Assembly (NCBI GenBank): GCA_013400975.1 | Contig: WBMZ01011550.1 | Coordinates: 1 to 64,000 of the forward strand | Reading direction: 5' to 3' | Length of the DNA stretch: 64,000 nt | From: Atrichornis clamosus | Lineage: Eukaryota; Chordata; Aves; Passeriformes; Menuridae | In this document: one piece after another, positions 1 to 12,600 of the stretch | Position numbering within the stretch: the stretch's first letter is position 1 | Layout: each line of letters starts with the position of its first letter | Made by a program: the position numbers and the translations under genes | Notes under the pieces: model-generated | What the model was told of the DNA's origin: nothing | Database searches by the model: none | Seen by the model: only the letters and a program-made list of their open reading frames with translations

Positions 1-508
1 GTCTTTCAAACTAAGACAATTACCCATACTGTGTTTTTTCAGTGTAATGAAGGAAAATCAAACTTATTGGGTTCTCACTTGGGTCATATAGATTTTCATT
101 GCTTCTCATGGCAGCCCTGCAACATCAAACAGTTGAATTGATGTACTACCAAGGTCTGAAACAGGTATGAAGGGACTTTAAGCTGGTCTGGAGAGCCCAT
201 TTAGAGCTGATGTTGGTGGATTTCTTGATTAAGTTCATATTTCTTTAAAATAAAAGAAAGCAAAATACTATGGCTCACATACGACCTATGCCTGCAAAGG
301 CAAACAGTGCAGGATATCCAACCACTAGCATAACAGAGGCAAAGTTTTCAGTGTACTACACGTGACCATACAAGAAAAACATTTGAGAAAAGTAACTCTT
401 GAAGAGCAGAAGCAATTATGATAATTGCAGGAATATTTACAAAGATACATACACACCTGAGACACATTTACTTGCAATTCTGATGCTAATTGAGAAGCCC
501 ACTCTCAC
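1..508 (-). other. STARD9: STARD9 intron 7, partial
   Basis: Non-coding sequence follows the exon 7 donor. The expected next motor segment (after GPYV) is not found here on the minus strand, so the intron continues off the window. No recognisable repeat is seen. Confidence 0.8.
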
Positions 509-621
509 CTTGTACATACGGTCCTGTTTCAGGGTGCTCTCGAACTCGAAGTGTGTAAGGTTTCTTTCGGTCTGACTGTTTTAACAAATCTCGGACACGC
601 TCATTATAAATTTCAAGAAAA
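509..621 (-). CDS. STARD9: STARD9 coding exon 7 (residues 149-186)
   Basis: The acceptor is ttcttttcag|TTTTCT and the donor TACAAG|GTGAGA (phase 1). It contains [14 protein letters not shown] and then [14 protein letters not shown], the hallmark kinesin-3 block. It is the last STARD9 exon in the window. The next exon, with the switch I region, must lie upstream of position 1. Confidence 0.97.
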
Positions 622-3600
622 CTGAAAAGAAAAAAAAGGAATGTTAAATTAAAAACAAAACAAAAGGAGAAAGTGTATATGTAGTCAATGTAACTATGCG
701 ACTCTTACATAGATTTTTTCACACTAGTGGGCTCAAATCCCCAGATTGCCCATAATGCTTTATTAGATCCATGGGAACAATGAATAAGTATGGAATGTAG
801 GATTATGGCTCAAATTTAGGAGTTAAACAAACAGGAAGTGGATTTTCACTGCACTCCTATTTTGGCTGTTTATACAAATGCAGACAGCATCCAAAGAACT
901 ATACTGAGATGGAAAACTAAATCAAACACTTTCTCATCATTCCTCTGTGTTCTCCCACTTGCTCCAAAATTACTATCATCTAAGAAAACAGAATCAAAAA
1001 AGCTATATTTAATTTGTTTGATCACAGGAATATGTTGTTGAAAGCTTTCATATTGTTGTCCAAAACAGTGACACACTTACCTGACTTTTACCCTGCATGA
1101 TGCTGTCTGGTCTGAGTAATCATCCTTCCTTGAAAAGAGGCCCTTCACAAAACAGAAATTTATGTAAATTTAAAATACATTAAGAAAATCTAACTGCTTA
1201 AACAAATGCAAGTGAAGAAAAAAACATACCTCACATATACGAGGTGTCAGCCCAATGGATGCCTTCAAACAATAAACACAAAAAAATTAAACAATATATT
1301 TTCTAACACTCATGCAAAACCTATTTTTAAATTAAAACAAAATTATAAGAAAAGGACAGAATCATAGTGCAGTAATGACTGTATGGTAGATTACAACGGA
1401 AACTGCCCTGGAGTATAATTCAGAACAGTACGGCTACTTATAGCAAAAGTAATTTTAGAGCAATGTACACAGCATCAATGAGAAGTTTAGAGGCTTGGCT
1501 TATATCCAAGAGCTGCTTGATGGAAAGATACTGGACATGTCTTTGTCAGAAGTGTTCCAGTCTAGATAAAGAGCCAGGCAAACACTGAAACTAGCTTGAT
1601 TGTTCATGAATATTTTTTGGTTTTCCTTATTCCACTTTTATTTCTTTATGCTATGGCATGACAGAAGAGATTTGGAACAGCTTTATGTTGTAGATTTATA
1701 AATTTTGTCTCTCAGAGAGAACACCATATGGGGCTGCTAACAATATCCAAGCTAGGTGATTTAAAGTTTGCCCAAACTGTGTACACAGCACTGAACTAAC
1801 GGTGTGGTTTTGTGTGATGAACACTTGTTATGATGTGATTGCTCACACTTTAGTGACTGCAGTGCCAAAACACCCTGGGAAAGACCAACGTTTAGGTGGA
1901 ATCTGCTTGCTGAATAGCATGAAAGGCTTTTAGAAGGCACACTTGGAATGGTGTTAAGGGAAGAAAACCCAGCTCCATAAAGTGGACCACTGTGGACAAA
2001 AGTTCAGTTTATATCAAACACTTGTTTTGAACACTGTTTCACAATGAACACGTGTTATTAAAGATCAGATCAAATCAGTATTCCACTGGAGCAAGAAATG
2101 ATTTTTTAAGCAAGAAATCTCTTAGAAACACTACATACAGAAATTTCTTTGAAAAGAATGATAATTTCAAGATGTGGCCATTCTCAATTATTAAGATATT
2201 TTCAAAATTGTGTAATACAAATACCCTAGTTTTTCACCTGTTAACCCCAATTTTAACAATTCTTCAGACCTTCATGGTGTAAAGCTTGATTTCACATAAA
2301 ATTAATAGAGAATCAGGTAATAATTTAACAAAATCCTATTGTTGATGTCTGTGGAGAAAACAGAATTTTAAAAATCCAAACCTGTCAAAAGCACAAACCA
2401 TTCTAGAACAGGTTTTTTCTTATCTTTGGGATTTAAACATATTTTGCCCTTATTTCACCTTAAAAATCGAATCCCATGGATATAGAAAATACTGGTCCAT
2501 TTATGCAAACTATTAAATAATTTTTTTCCTTTTTAGCAGCATGTTTCACCAAGAGCTAAGAATATTCATGCATAAAAATCAAATTGCCCGGTGTTGCAGC
2601 AGAACACAGGAAATCAACTGACTTCATCAATCTGAGCAGCAAGATTAAAACGCACTTTTAGTTATGCCTGGTAGACAATCTTATAATGTAACAGTTTCTG
2701 CAAATTCCATTCAAATACATTTCAAAACTGGAAGTGAAGTGAGTATTATTTTTCACACACTGAATATCCCAAGTGAATAATCAAGCCTGTTACAAAAGTA
2801 TTCCTATGAATTGTATCCAGTTTTATTTGTTAATGTAATTTAATTTCAGCATAGTTCAGACTGTCAAAATATTCCATGGGAACAAATACTTTGTATTAGT
2901 TTGGGCTACAGTTTCTAAAACCCAGAACTATTCCAGCATATTGATTTTTTTGTCCTCTAACTTGGTGATAAGATTCATAAATTATAATAAGTAGATTATC
3001 TAATAATAAGTATTTAAATTGCAACATACTTTCTAGTATTTTTACCTGATACTATATTATTTACCTAAATGTAAATACTCTAATTTTATACATTTAAATA
3101 TCAATAAAACATGTATAAGTGTTCTGTTCAACAAGCACCACAAACACAGTTTAAAAATAAAGCAATGTTTGTGCCAGGCATTCTGCCCTCAACCCTAAGT
3201 TTGAAATGAATGGTGTAACTCACAGGTGTTCCCATCATTGTGTAAGTTTTTCCTGAACCTGTCTGTCCATATGCAAAGAGGCAGATGTTGTATCCTCTAA
3301 ATGCACCTGACAACACAGAAGTGCCAAGGTCCTGGAACACCTGAAAAGACCAAAAGAAATAAAACAGTACATGAATAATGTGTCTCCCTGTCAACACTCT
3401 GCATTAGTTGCAAATCTTGCTCTTTTAATAACTCCATGGGAACAAAGACTTTCACAATTTATCAGACTCAAATGCTAAGTGCCCGGCATTCACTTGCTAG
3501 ATCTTCCTTAAGACATTGGTATGCCGAGCATAGTGCTGACAAGAAGCAGTAGTGTCTAGGTGCTTCCCTGCCTGCTATCTCTTATTTTATATTCAGACTA

Positions 3601-6600
3601 TATGAATTTTCTTGAGGATCTTAATAGGGGCATTCGGCATTGGAATTATAGGTCAAAAGCAAAGTCTAACCTGCAGCCTGCATGCAGACCTCACCCAAGC
3701 AATATTTCTATCTGATCTGTGTGGTCAGCAAGTGACACCACCACCGGTTATGCGCTTTAACTTCTCTTCATGCTGAACACACAGTGACATGCCTTTTTCT
3801 GCTCACTGTATTACAGAGCCAGGACCTGTTACCAGCAAATCACTGTCAGCCTCTTGGGACTTCCAAAGCTTGCACTGGTCCTACTGTGGCTGCTGAAGTT
3901 GGACCAACACTGTCGAACCACCCATAGAGCAAGATCTGAACAGTCATTCCTTCTACTTTCCCTGCTCCTTTTTTTCGGAGCCACAGCTGGCCCATGTTGT
4001 GATGACATTCTCAGGACATCAAAGCCTTGCCCTGGACCAGCTGAAAGGACACCTATTAAGGCTTGCCAGGAAGTGCACTGTGGATCAAAAGGTTCCTGTG
4101 GGCAGGCTGCCAACCCCTCTGCATGCTTTGGCCTTTCAAAAGAGACCTTACAAGTGTCAATAGTTTTGCCATTCACATAGAAAGCTGGGCTAGTGTATAG
4201 AGAGGTGCACAGGATTGCAGCGTTTCACTGCTGTGAAATCTCATCCACTGCTGGGTCATTTGCTTCTCCAATAGACACATAAATGTACTAAAACTGACGC
4301 AAAAATCAAAACAAATTCATAGATATCATCACTTTACCTAAACTGTCCAGAAGAGAGATTGAAAATCCTCTCCTGAGACTTTAATTTTCATATCATATTT
4401 CAACTCAAATTAGGACAAGATGTTAATTTCCATTAATAACATTCCCATTTGGCAAAATTGACTAGCCCTGTCTGTATTTGGAAGGAATATGTGGCAAGTC
4501 AAAGCATCTGATTCACTAGGATTATCAGCTCAAGAAACTTTTCCATTCAAAGCATACAGACAAAGCCATAAAAAAAGCACAGGGATACAAATGTAATAGA
4601 CAAGGGATAAAAAAAGATAGAGATGAACTCTCCAGTCACTACTGGAGGCTATTAAGAAACTGAAGCACAGCTTTGGAGAGGGGCAACCTGCACTGCATAG
4701 CCAATAAACCAGGAGGAACAAAAGAAACAGGAGAATTTGGGATATTTGAGTGGGGATTGCAGGGCTGTGCAAAACTTATCAAAGAATGTTTAAGGTGAGC
4801 AGTATTAGGGTGAGGAATATTAACTGGGGATAGAGTCCATGCCAACAGTCAAGGGATTCAGGGCAGGGGTGCTTCTGAGCACACGCACACTTGCTTGTGA
4901 GCAGCAAGCTGGGCTATCAGGCCAATAGAAGACCTGTAGAGAGATTAAAAGGGCTCAGGGTCCAGGCAAAGTTATTCTCATGTGAATTCTCCAGTGAACT
5001 TTCTCTCAGTAGAAGCACCACTAGGATCTCTTCCCTACCTGGTTAGCACATAAAACTTGTGGGACACCTTTAAGACATCTCTGAAACAGGACACTTAAAT
5101 TCAAAGGAGAAAAAGAAAGCTCCACCTGCGTGAGCAGCTCAATGAAGTCAGTAGCTGGGAATGTGAATATAAGGGGCAGGAGGAAAGAATCTGATCTAAA
5201 TTCAAGATGGCAAGTACCAGATCTTAAGATTGACAGAGGACAGGTGAACAACTGGGTAAAATAACAACTGAGAACCAGTAATACTGAAAGAAGGAGTGAA
5301 TAGATAACGGGACCGATAGGAGTCTCTGAATAAGGAGAAGTAGTTAAGGGAGGAAAAGTGGGACTACTATTCATTAGGAGCAACAAATCAGTGGGAAAGA
5401 GATTGAGTTTGGAAGCTAGAGAGGAGGAAAACATTGAGTTGGGTTATTCCAGAGGATGAATAACAGGGACAAAAGTGTGAAAGACAGATGTTTGTAGATC
5501 TGGAGTCCAGAGGGTGGGATTTGGGGGCAAACTGAACGAGACCAGAGTCTAGAAGCATAAAGGACTAAGAAATTACAGGATGCATTATCATAAAGTAATG
5601 GGAGCAATACTGTGCGCCCTTCAGAGTATCAACATTGAATAAATTAAGGAATTTTGCATGGCTCATTGTACACAAAATTGGTCTAAAACAAGCTGGAATA
5701 CTCCCTATCAATTTAGAAACCCATACTTCACATGATAGAACCTCTTAAAAGAGGGATAAATGCAGCCTAGAGAAGTATCTTGACTCTGTGATAGTTTCCT
5801 CATTAAGTGCTGTCCTCCTCACAAAGGATCCTTGACAGTTAATAACTGAGGTAAGTATAATAAAATGAAATCTTCACAAGGTGGCAAGCTTTCAAGATAG
5901 CAACACTAATAAGTCATCTGGACCCTGAAGAAGGTACTTTAGAACAACAACATTTTACTTCTAGCTCTGTTGTTGAAACTTTCGTATGACATTGTTCAAA
6001 TCATTTAATATTTTCATGGTTGAACTTTCATAGAGAGAAAGTAGGAATAATGCTATCCATTAGCAGAAAATTGTGGGATGTTCTCACTGGTGTTCATCAA
6101 TCTCCTTGCAATTTGAGAACCACAGCAATTTAAGCCAACTGTGCAAATTACTGGGCACAATCTCTCTTGAAGAGTACCTTGGACTCTGAAAGAAGAGCCT
6201 GTAACTCCAGAGTCTCAGTTAAAGCTGTTACATTTACTCTCTATTAAATACACATGGCTACTCAGGCACTTTAATTCAAATATGTTTCAAATCAGATGTT
6301 TTGAATTAGGCCTTGAGAGAAGATGTATAATAAAAGCAAAACTGGATAACTCTGAAACAGTGACATAACGGTAGGATGGTAATGAATGAGAATTTCAAAA
6401 ATTATTTACTTAACTTCTGTTAAAAGCTGATTTGTACTCTTTTGGTTTTGCTCTTTCTGGTAAATTTCTCTCCTTTTGTGAGGATAAATTACAATTAATT
6501 TAATTGAATATGGTCTCAATTTAGTCAGAAAAGTTGCTTTGTTTCAGTGTACTGCAGAAAAAATGGAGGAGTGAAGCACAGCAATGAATTTATTGCTTGT

Positions 6601-9600
6601 TTAAAAATGAAGTAGAGTAATTGAAATCAAAGCTTTTTCTGTACTAATATTAGAGGCATTAGTCCAAATACTCATCATCAGTAACAGTGGCAGATTACAT
6701 AAAAAGTCTTACAATGGGTATATGTGCTAACATATTTCTTGATATAATAGATTGAATCACAGGATTTGTTGATCATGACGTGGGGATGGCAGGCAAAAGA
6801 AGATTCTTCTGGGGTTCTTCCAAGTCTCACATTTGTAATGAAACTTCAGGAAGACGAGGTTTTTCAAAGAACATGAGTTGGATATGGCTTCCTGCAGAGA
6901 ACACGCCGTTTGGCTGAGACAGCCATGTCTTCCCCGCATGGCTGCTCTGCGTGACTGGCACTGTTCACTTTGTCCCATGCAAGAACGAGCCTCTCAACAA
7001 AGCCCTAACTGGCTTCGCCATGCCTCTTCCCTGCACTTGCCCAGCTGTATGTGGTCCATATCCCATGGTGAGCTGTGAAGCATTCTACAATTTATTACTT
7101 GTCAACAGCCCTAACAGTGGAAAAAAAGGATGCCTTTCTGAGGAAGTTATGAGAAGGCTTTAAGACAACTGTTATCATTCAAAGTACTTTGCTGGCATCT
7201 TCACTAAACATGGTTAGGTTCCAGTTTAAATCTAACAAATCCTGAATCATACAAGTTAGTCCTCATTACAAGACAGATGGGAGAAAGGCAAAGGTTTGGT
7301 CTAAAGTGCAGTTAAAATATCCTAATCATGCAGTTTAGGTGTACCAAAACACATCCAAGTTCTTGCAGTATGAATATACTTGGGGCAAAATTGTTTTATA
7401 TGAGACAAAAATCTTTCACTTCAAGTGTAGCAATAGGTTCCTTAAACATTTCAAAACCAACCCATTTCAATGTTCCATTAGAAAACATCAGAAATAGTTC
7501 AGAAAGTCTAAATATTTGCAGAACAGTTTAGCTGTTCACTCTGAAATCTCACATAAGAAGTTACACAGTTGTGTAACTGTGTGTTGGAAGCATATAGAGA
7601 GATTGTAACAGGAATCCTGCCCTTAAGAAACTGTGGTGGAATGTGTAAAAAAAGAAGACTCAAGTATATATTAAGTGTCTATTAAATGATAGACTATTTC
7701 ATCACAAGAAGTTATATTTTGGAAGGAAGGCAAAGAATTTATTAATGTTTTCAATTAACAAAGTTCTAAAATAATTTTAGCATTCTATTACCATTCAAGT
7801 TAGTTTTAAAGACAAAAAAAAGTCAATCTTAAAAGATTTATGCGTTTCAAGCCCTGCACTTTAAGTCTAGAATTACAAGGTCAAATTTATCATTGGCAGT
7901 CATGCCAAAGGGAATAATTTTATGTGGGATAAGTGTGGCACTTCCCATCAACTTAAGCTACTTTCCTTTCTCACCTCTGGTTTGCACACCAGTTCTTCTA
8001 ATTTGGTCACTACGTATTACCTTGGAGACCAACAGGATATTTTTAGACATTTCTAATACATGATGTTTAGACCTGGATTGTCCAACTTTGAAGACAAACA
8101 GAAAATACTCCAGATGAATTCTCTCCCTAGTGGGTATGTTTTCCAAATATTTATGTGAATGACAGATTCTGAAATCTGAGATCCCAAAAAATCGGTTTCA
8201 TGTAACCAAGTAAATATATCAAATAAAAGAATTTTCATGTGGCATACAACAAAACATTAAAATCAGGGCAAATTTAGGTTCTAATTGCTGTTATTTAGGG
8301 AAACAAATAAAGAAAAAAGCAGTCATTTAGTGCAGACAAATTATCACTATTGAGTTAATCCTATTTAAAACTGAAGGCTAGAAAGATTGACTATATATTT
8401 TCTTTGAAGTACAAATGTATTAGAGGTCCAATGTGCCATTCTGCAAACAACATCTGAAACCATACTGGAAATCAAAAATCATGAAATATAAACTGCAGTC
8501 AGCTTGGAACACAAAGCAAATCCACACTGAAAATTTGCAGTTTCTATCAGGTCACCCCGACAAGAAAATCAGGGTTTGTTACCCAATTCAAAAGAAAATA
8601 AAATTTGATAAAACAGAACAGAGATGTGTTTTTGGGTTGTTTCTTCAAGAATGCTTGAGAATTTTAACCTTTCCACCCAGACTATTTTTAAAATGACGTA
8701 AGAATATTAACTGGAAATGTACCTTGTCTTATCAAAAGATTAAAAAAATGAAGGAGTCCAGGATATTTCAAAGAAAGCACGCCACATATCCTAAGAAACA
8801 GTGATAACCAAGTGACAGAAGACATTTCTTCTCCCTGTTACATTAACCTTTATAAAAACTGTTTCACAACACAAATAGTAAAACTCATCCTTTTTAGAAA
8901 CTGGGACCATACTTTACAATTAGGCTTGTGGAAAATAAGCATAACAACCTTTTTCACTACCAGAAGACTTATAAGAGGGGAGCAACAATCTGTTCTGATC
9001 CTTTCTCATTTGGACAGTAGAACCAGAAATCTTCTGATGCTAACCTCTCAGCTCTCCTTTGCTAGCTTAAAAGTCAACATTTATAATGGGTTTTTTACAC
9101 CTTTCTTAAATAATGAATTTCCAAGATACTGAGAAATACCCTATTCATTAGCCTGAGATTATATCACATTTTATCACATTAGACCTGCATGCCTGTGTAT
9201 AATAAATAGGCAGAGCAGGCAAGATTTTTTTTTTCTGGAATATGTTTTGTGCTAGTGCCAAAAAGTAAAATATGGCATGGAGCACATCCAGTTAGACACC
9301 ACAAGTGAAAGAATTTTCAGATTTTTTTTATTAACAGTGATAATTCAGGACTTATTTATTTTACATTGAAATTTTTGCTTGGATGTTAAAAGTGTGAAGC
9401 TTTTTGTTTTTAAATTCTTCTTTTTAAAAAGATCTATTTATTTTTTAAGCAATAGTTTTAGCATATTCTATTTCTCCCAACTGCCTGTGTATATTATGGA
9501 GACTTTTTTTCTTTTGTATTCTTTGACTTCTTAGTTACTATCAAACCAATGGCCTGTGGATAACCCCTGGAATCTATATATAATCTTTCTGTGACACACA

Positions 9601-12600
9601 CAAAGACAGACACAAGTGTGTTGACTGTCAGTTTTTCTCTTGTTTCTCCAAAAGGTTGGAGAGAATTAAACTCCTCTTTAATGCATGTGATTCAAACTAA
9701 TGCTACTGACTTTGTAACACAAGGCTCAGTTAATTTCAGCACTTTTGACTTTGAGTTACTGTGCATCGAATAGGTACATAACTAGGACAGCTGATGACTG
9801 CAAATATATATTTTACATTGTAAGTGGAATGGGCTCTCATCATTCTGTGATAGTGTCCCTCTTAGAGTAATAGCTGAAGATTAATTTTGAAGATAATTGG
9901 GTCATTCTATCAGAAATGAAGGCTTGGCAATATAAATTTCCTGAGCGCAAAACTTTCCTTTCTTAATCAAATCAGAACCTGAATTGTAAAAGGAAAGAAA
10001 AAGCAGTTGTTTTAAATGACAGTAAATTGTCTGTTATGCTTTGGGGTTTAATAATTTGGGCGGTTGAAAGCTTTTCCAAGTCACTCAAGCCAAGTCTCAG
10101 AGTAACATGAAAAAGAAAAAATCCAGTAAACTTCCAAGGACAGCATGCAATGCCAAGTTTGCAAATCTAAGGGATCAATATTGATTAAAAAGCATTTTCT
10201 GGCATTTGGGGCTTTTTTTCACTAAGCAATTTCTGGAAAACAATACTTGCATTTTGCTTTGAGAACAATGAACAAGCAATGACTAACTTTGACTAATGCA
10301 GAGGATAAGGGAGGAGAAAGCAGAAGGAAAAAGCTACAACTTTTAGTAGCAACAAGTTAATAAAATAGTTTATCAAGTCTTATTTGTACAGTACCTATTT
10401 TCTTATTTGCCAGTGTCTGAAATGGTCAACGTATAATATTAACATTAGTTAACTAAACGAAACCTGGAAACCTCAGAAATTTCAAGAGAGTTTATTTGGT
10501 CAAGACAAAAAACCAGGAAAAAAAAAAGGATTTTTGAATAAATAAAATTGCTACTTGTTACTGGCATAGTCCACAAGCATCAATATTGACAAACAACTCA
10601 CCAAAAGCAATCCAGTTTTTCTGTAAAACATTAGGCTAAAGTTAGAATACCAAGATAAATTCCCACAGCTAAAAACCAGGACCAAAATCAGAAGAAAATG
10701 ATCTTCTCTCATAGCACAATTTAAAAATAGCCTTTAAAATACCACAGTTTAATTAAAGTGGAAAAGACTAAACTGAAGCAAGACATACAGCCAACAGCTA
10801 CTTTTCACCAGAGAACCAACAAATTACTTTATAAATGCTGAAAAAAGGGCCCAATTTCCATTAAAGATTTGCTATGCAAACAGGAAAACAGAAAACTTCC
10901 TCATCAGTAGATAGAAAGCTTCAGAGCATCAAGACAACGGCAGCAGATGCAGCTACAAAATGAACTTAGTATAAAAAAGGTGCTGTTATTTACTGTTACA
11001 TACAAACAAAATGGCTCTCAGCCGATAGGTCAGGGCAGTTTCAGCAACCCCACAAAACCTTTGAGGCTCAGTCCTGCAGTATCTGTTTGCCACAGTCTCC
11101 ACTATGAACTACAGATATACTGCATCTCATATTTGGTGTGTTTTCCTTCCACAATCTTGCCCCCCTCGAGATGTTGCTGTTTGGGTTATGATTAAACTGC
11201 TTAATTCAATTGCTGCTACATCTCAAATGTAGCATCCAAGACTCAGATTTAACGTGAAAAAAATATTTCATGAAATAGAATTATGCAGAACTAGGCAAAA
11301 AATTATGCAGAACTGCCAAAATAATGAAAGCCTTTGACCCAAACTCTTCAGAAACTCCTCAAGATTAATTCAAATAAAAAGGCAGAAAGAGGGTGTGAGG
11401 AAGGAATATGCAAAAACAAATCTAGGAGGTTGTTCCAATAATGCAAGGCTTTTTCTGCACGTGTTTTCTCTTAAAGAATATTAAACAAATGTCAGCCGAA
11501 GGGCTTTCTGTACATGGCCAGAGAAAGCACAAGCAAAGGGAGGCACATTATGCTGATCAGTTGCACAGAACCCTCTACTGTGACATTTGGATTACTTCAG
11601 CAACATTACTTCTAGGGTTGAATGGGATAAAGAGGAAGGGGGGAAGGCATCGGTTGGTTAGTTTGGGAACGCTTTTTCTCTCTTAACAAGAGGCCACAGC
11701 TTCACAACCAGGATTATTTCTTTTCCCTCTCTCTATCCTGCCTTTTCAGTTTCTTTTTCCCAGTCAAACCGGAAGGAGGGCAGTGAAAGGGACGGCTTCT
11801 CTCCAGCTCAAGAAGCTTGGCCCGTGGCAGAGGCATTTGCACTAGAACTTAAGAGACAGTTCTGTTCTTGGCTCTGCCAACAAACTTCCTGTGTGTCCTT
11901 AAATCCCTTTGTGCTTTAATTCTCCCTGTGAGAGACAACAATGATTTCTTTGTTCATCTTATCAGCTGTGATTTTTTCCAGTGGAAAAACTGTCTGCTCT
12001 GTGTAATGTAATAGTAATGTACATACACACACAATTTAACAGCATGAAAGTTCAAGCTTGATTAAGGTATTTAGTGAAATCATAACATAAAAATACTAGA
12101 AAAAGGCACAGATAATGTATGACAAATCTACTGTTGCTCTGGGGGTTAGGAGGGAGAATATGAGAAACACTGATAAGGCCGAGTCAATAGCTTTATGTTC
12201 CTGCCATTTTATCATTGAATTATACAGTTATGAAAATACACCTTATTCACTCATTTAAAAAAATCTCTCATTTTGAAAAAGAAAAAAAATCTGTGCTTAC
12301 CACATCAATCTAATCTATAAATGTTCTGATAGAACCTGACTTTTAAAAGTTCCAAACTGCTTCATCACCAAGGGCACAACTCCACGCTCTTCTTTTTTCT
12401 TTTCTTTTTTAGAAAATTGCTGGTATTCTACTGTAAATATCAACTTGTGTATTTTCATCTGCCTGTATAAAAATCACATACCTCTCTTATCTCTCTTCCT
12501 TTCCAACAGAGATTCCTGTTGTGTTATCACTGATTTATAGAAAAGCAGTCTGTATGTAACAGCCATATAATCCAAACCCCACAGCATTGACACTACACCA

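Noticed and set aside
3829..4180. Overlapping ORFs of about 110 codons on both strands
   Set aside because: Open frames on both strands at once in a slightly GC-rich patch, with no domain, fit chance better than a gene.
5021..5434. 137-codon minus-strand ORF with hydrophobic runs
   Set aside because: Its composition simply reflects the pyrimidine-rich strand of the skewed block; no homologue is recognised.
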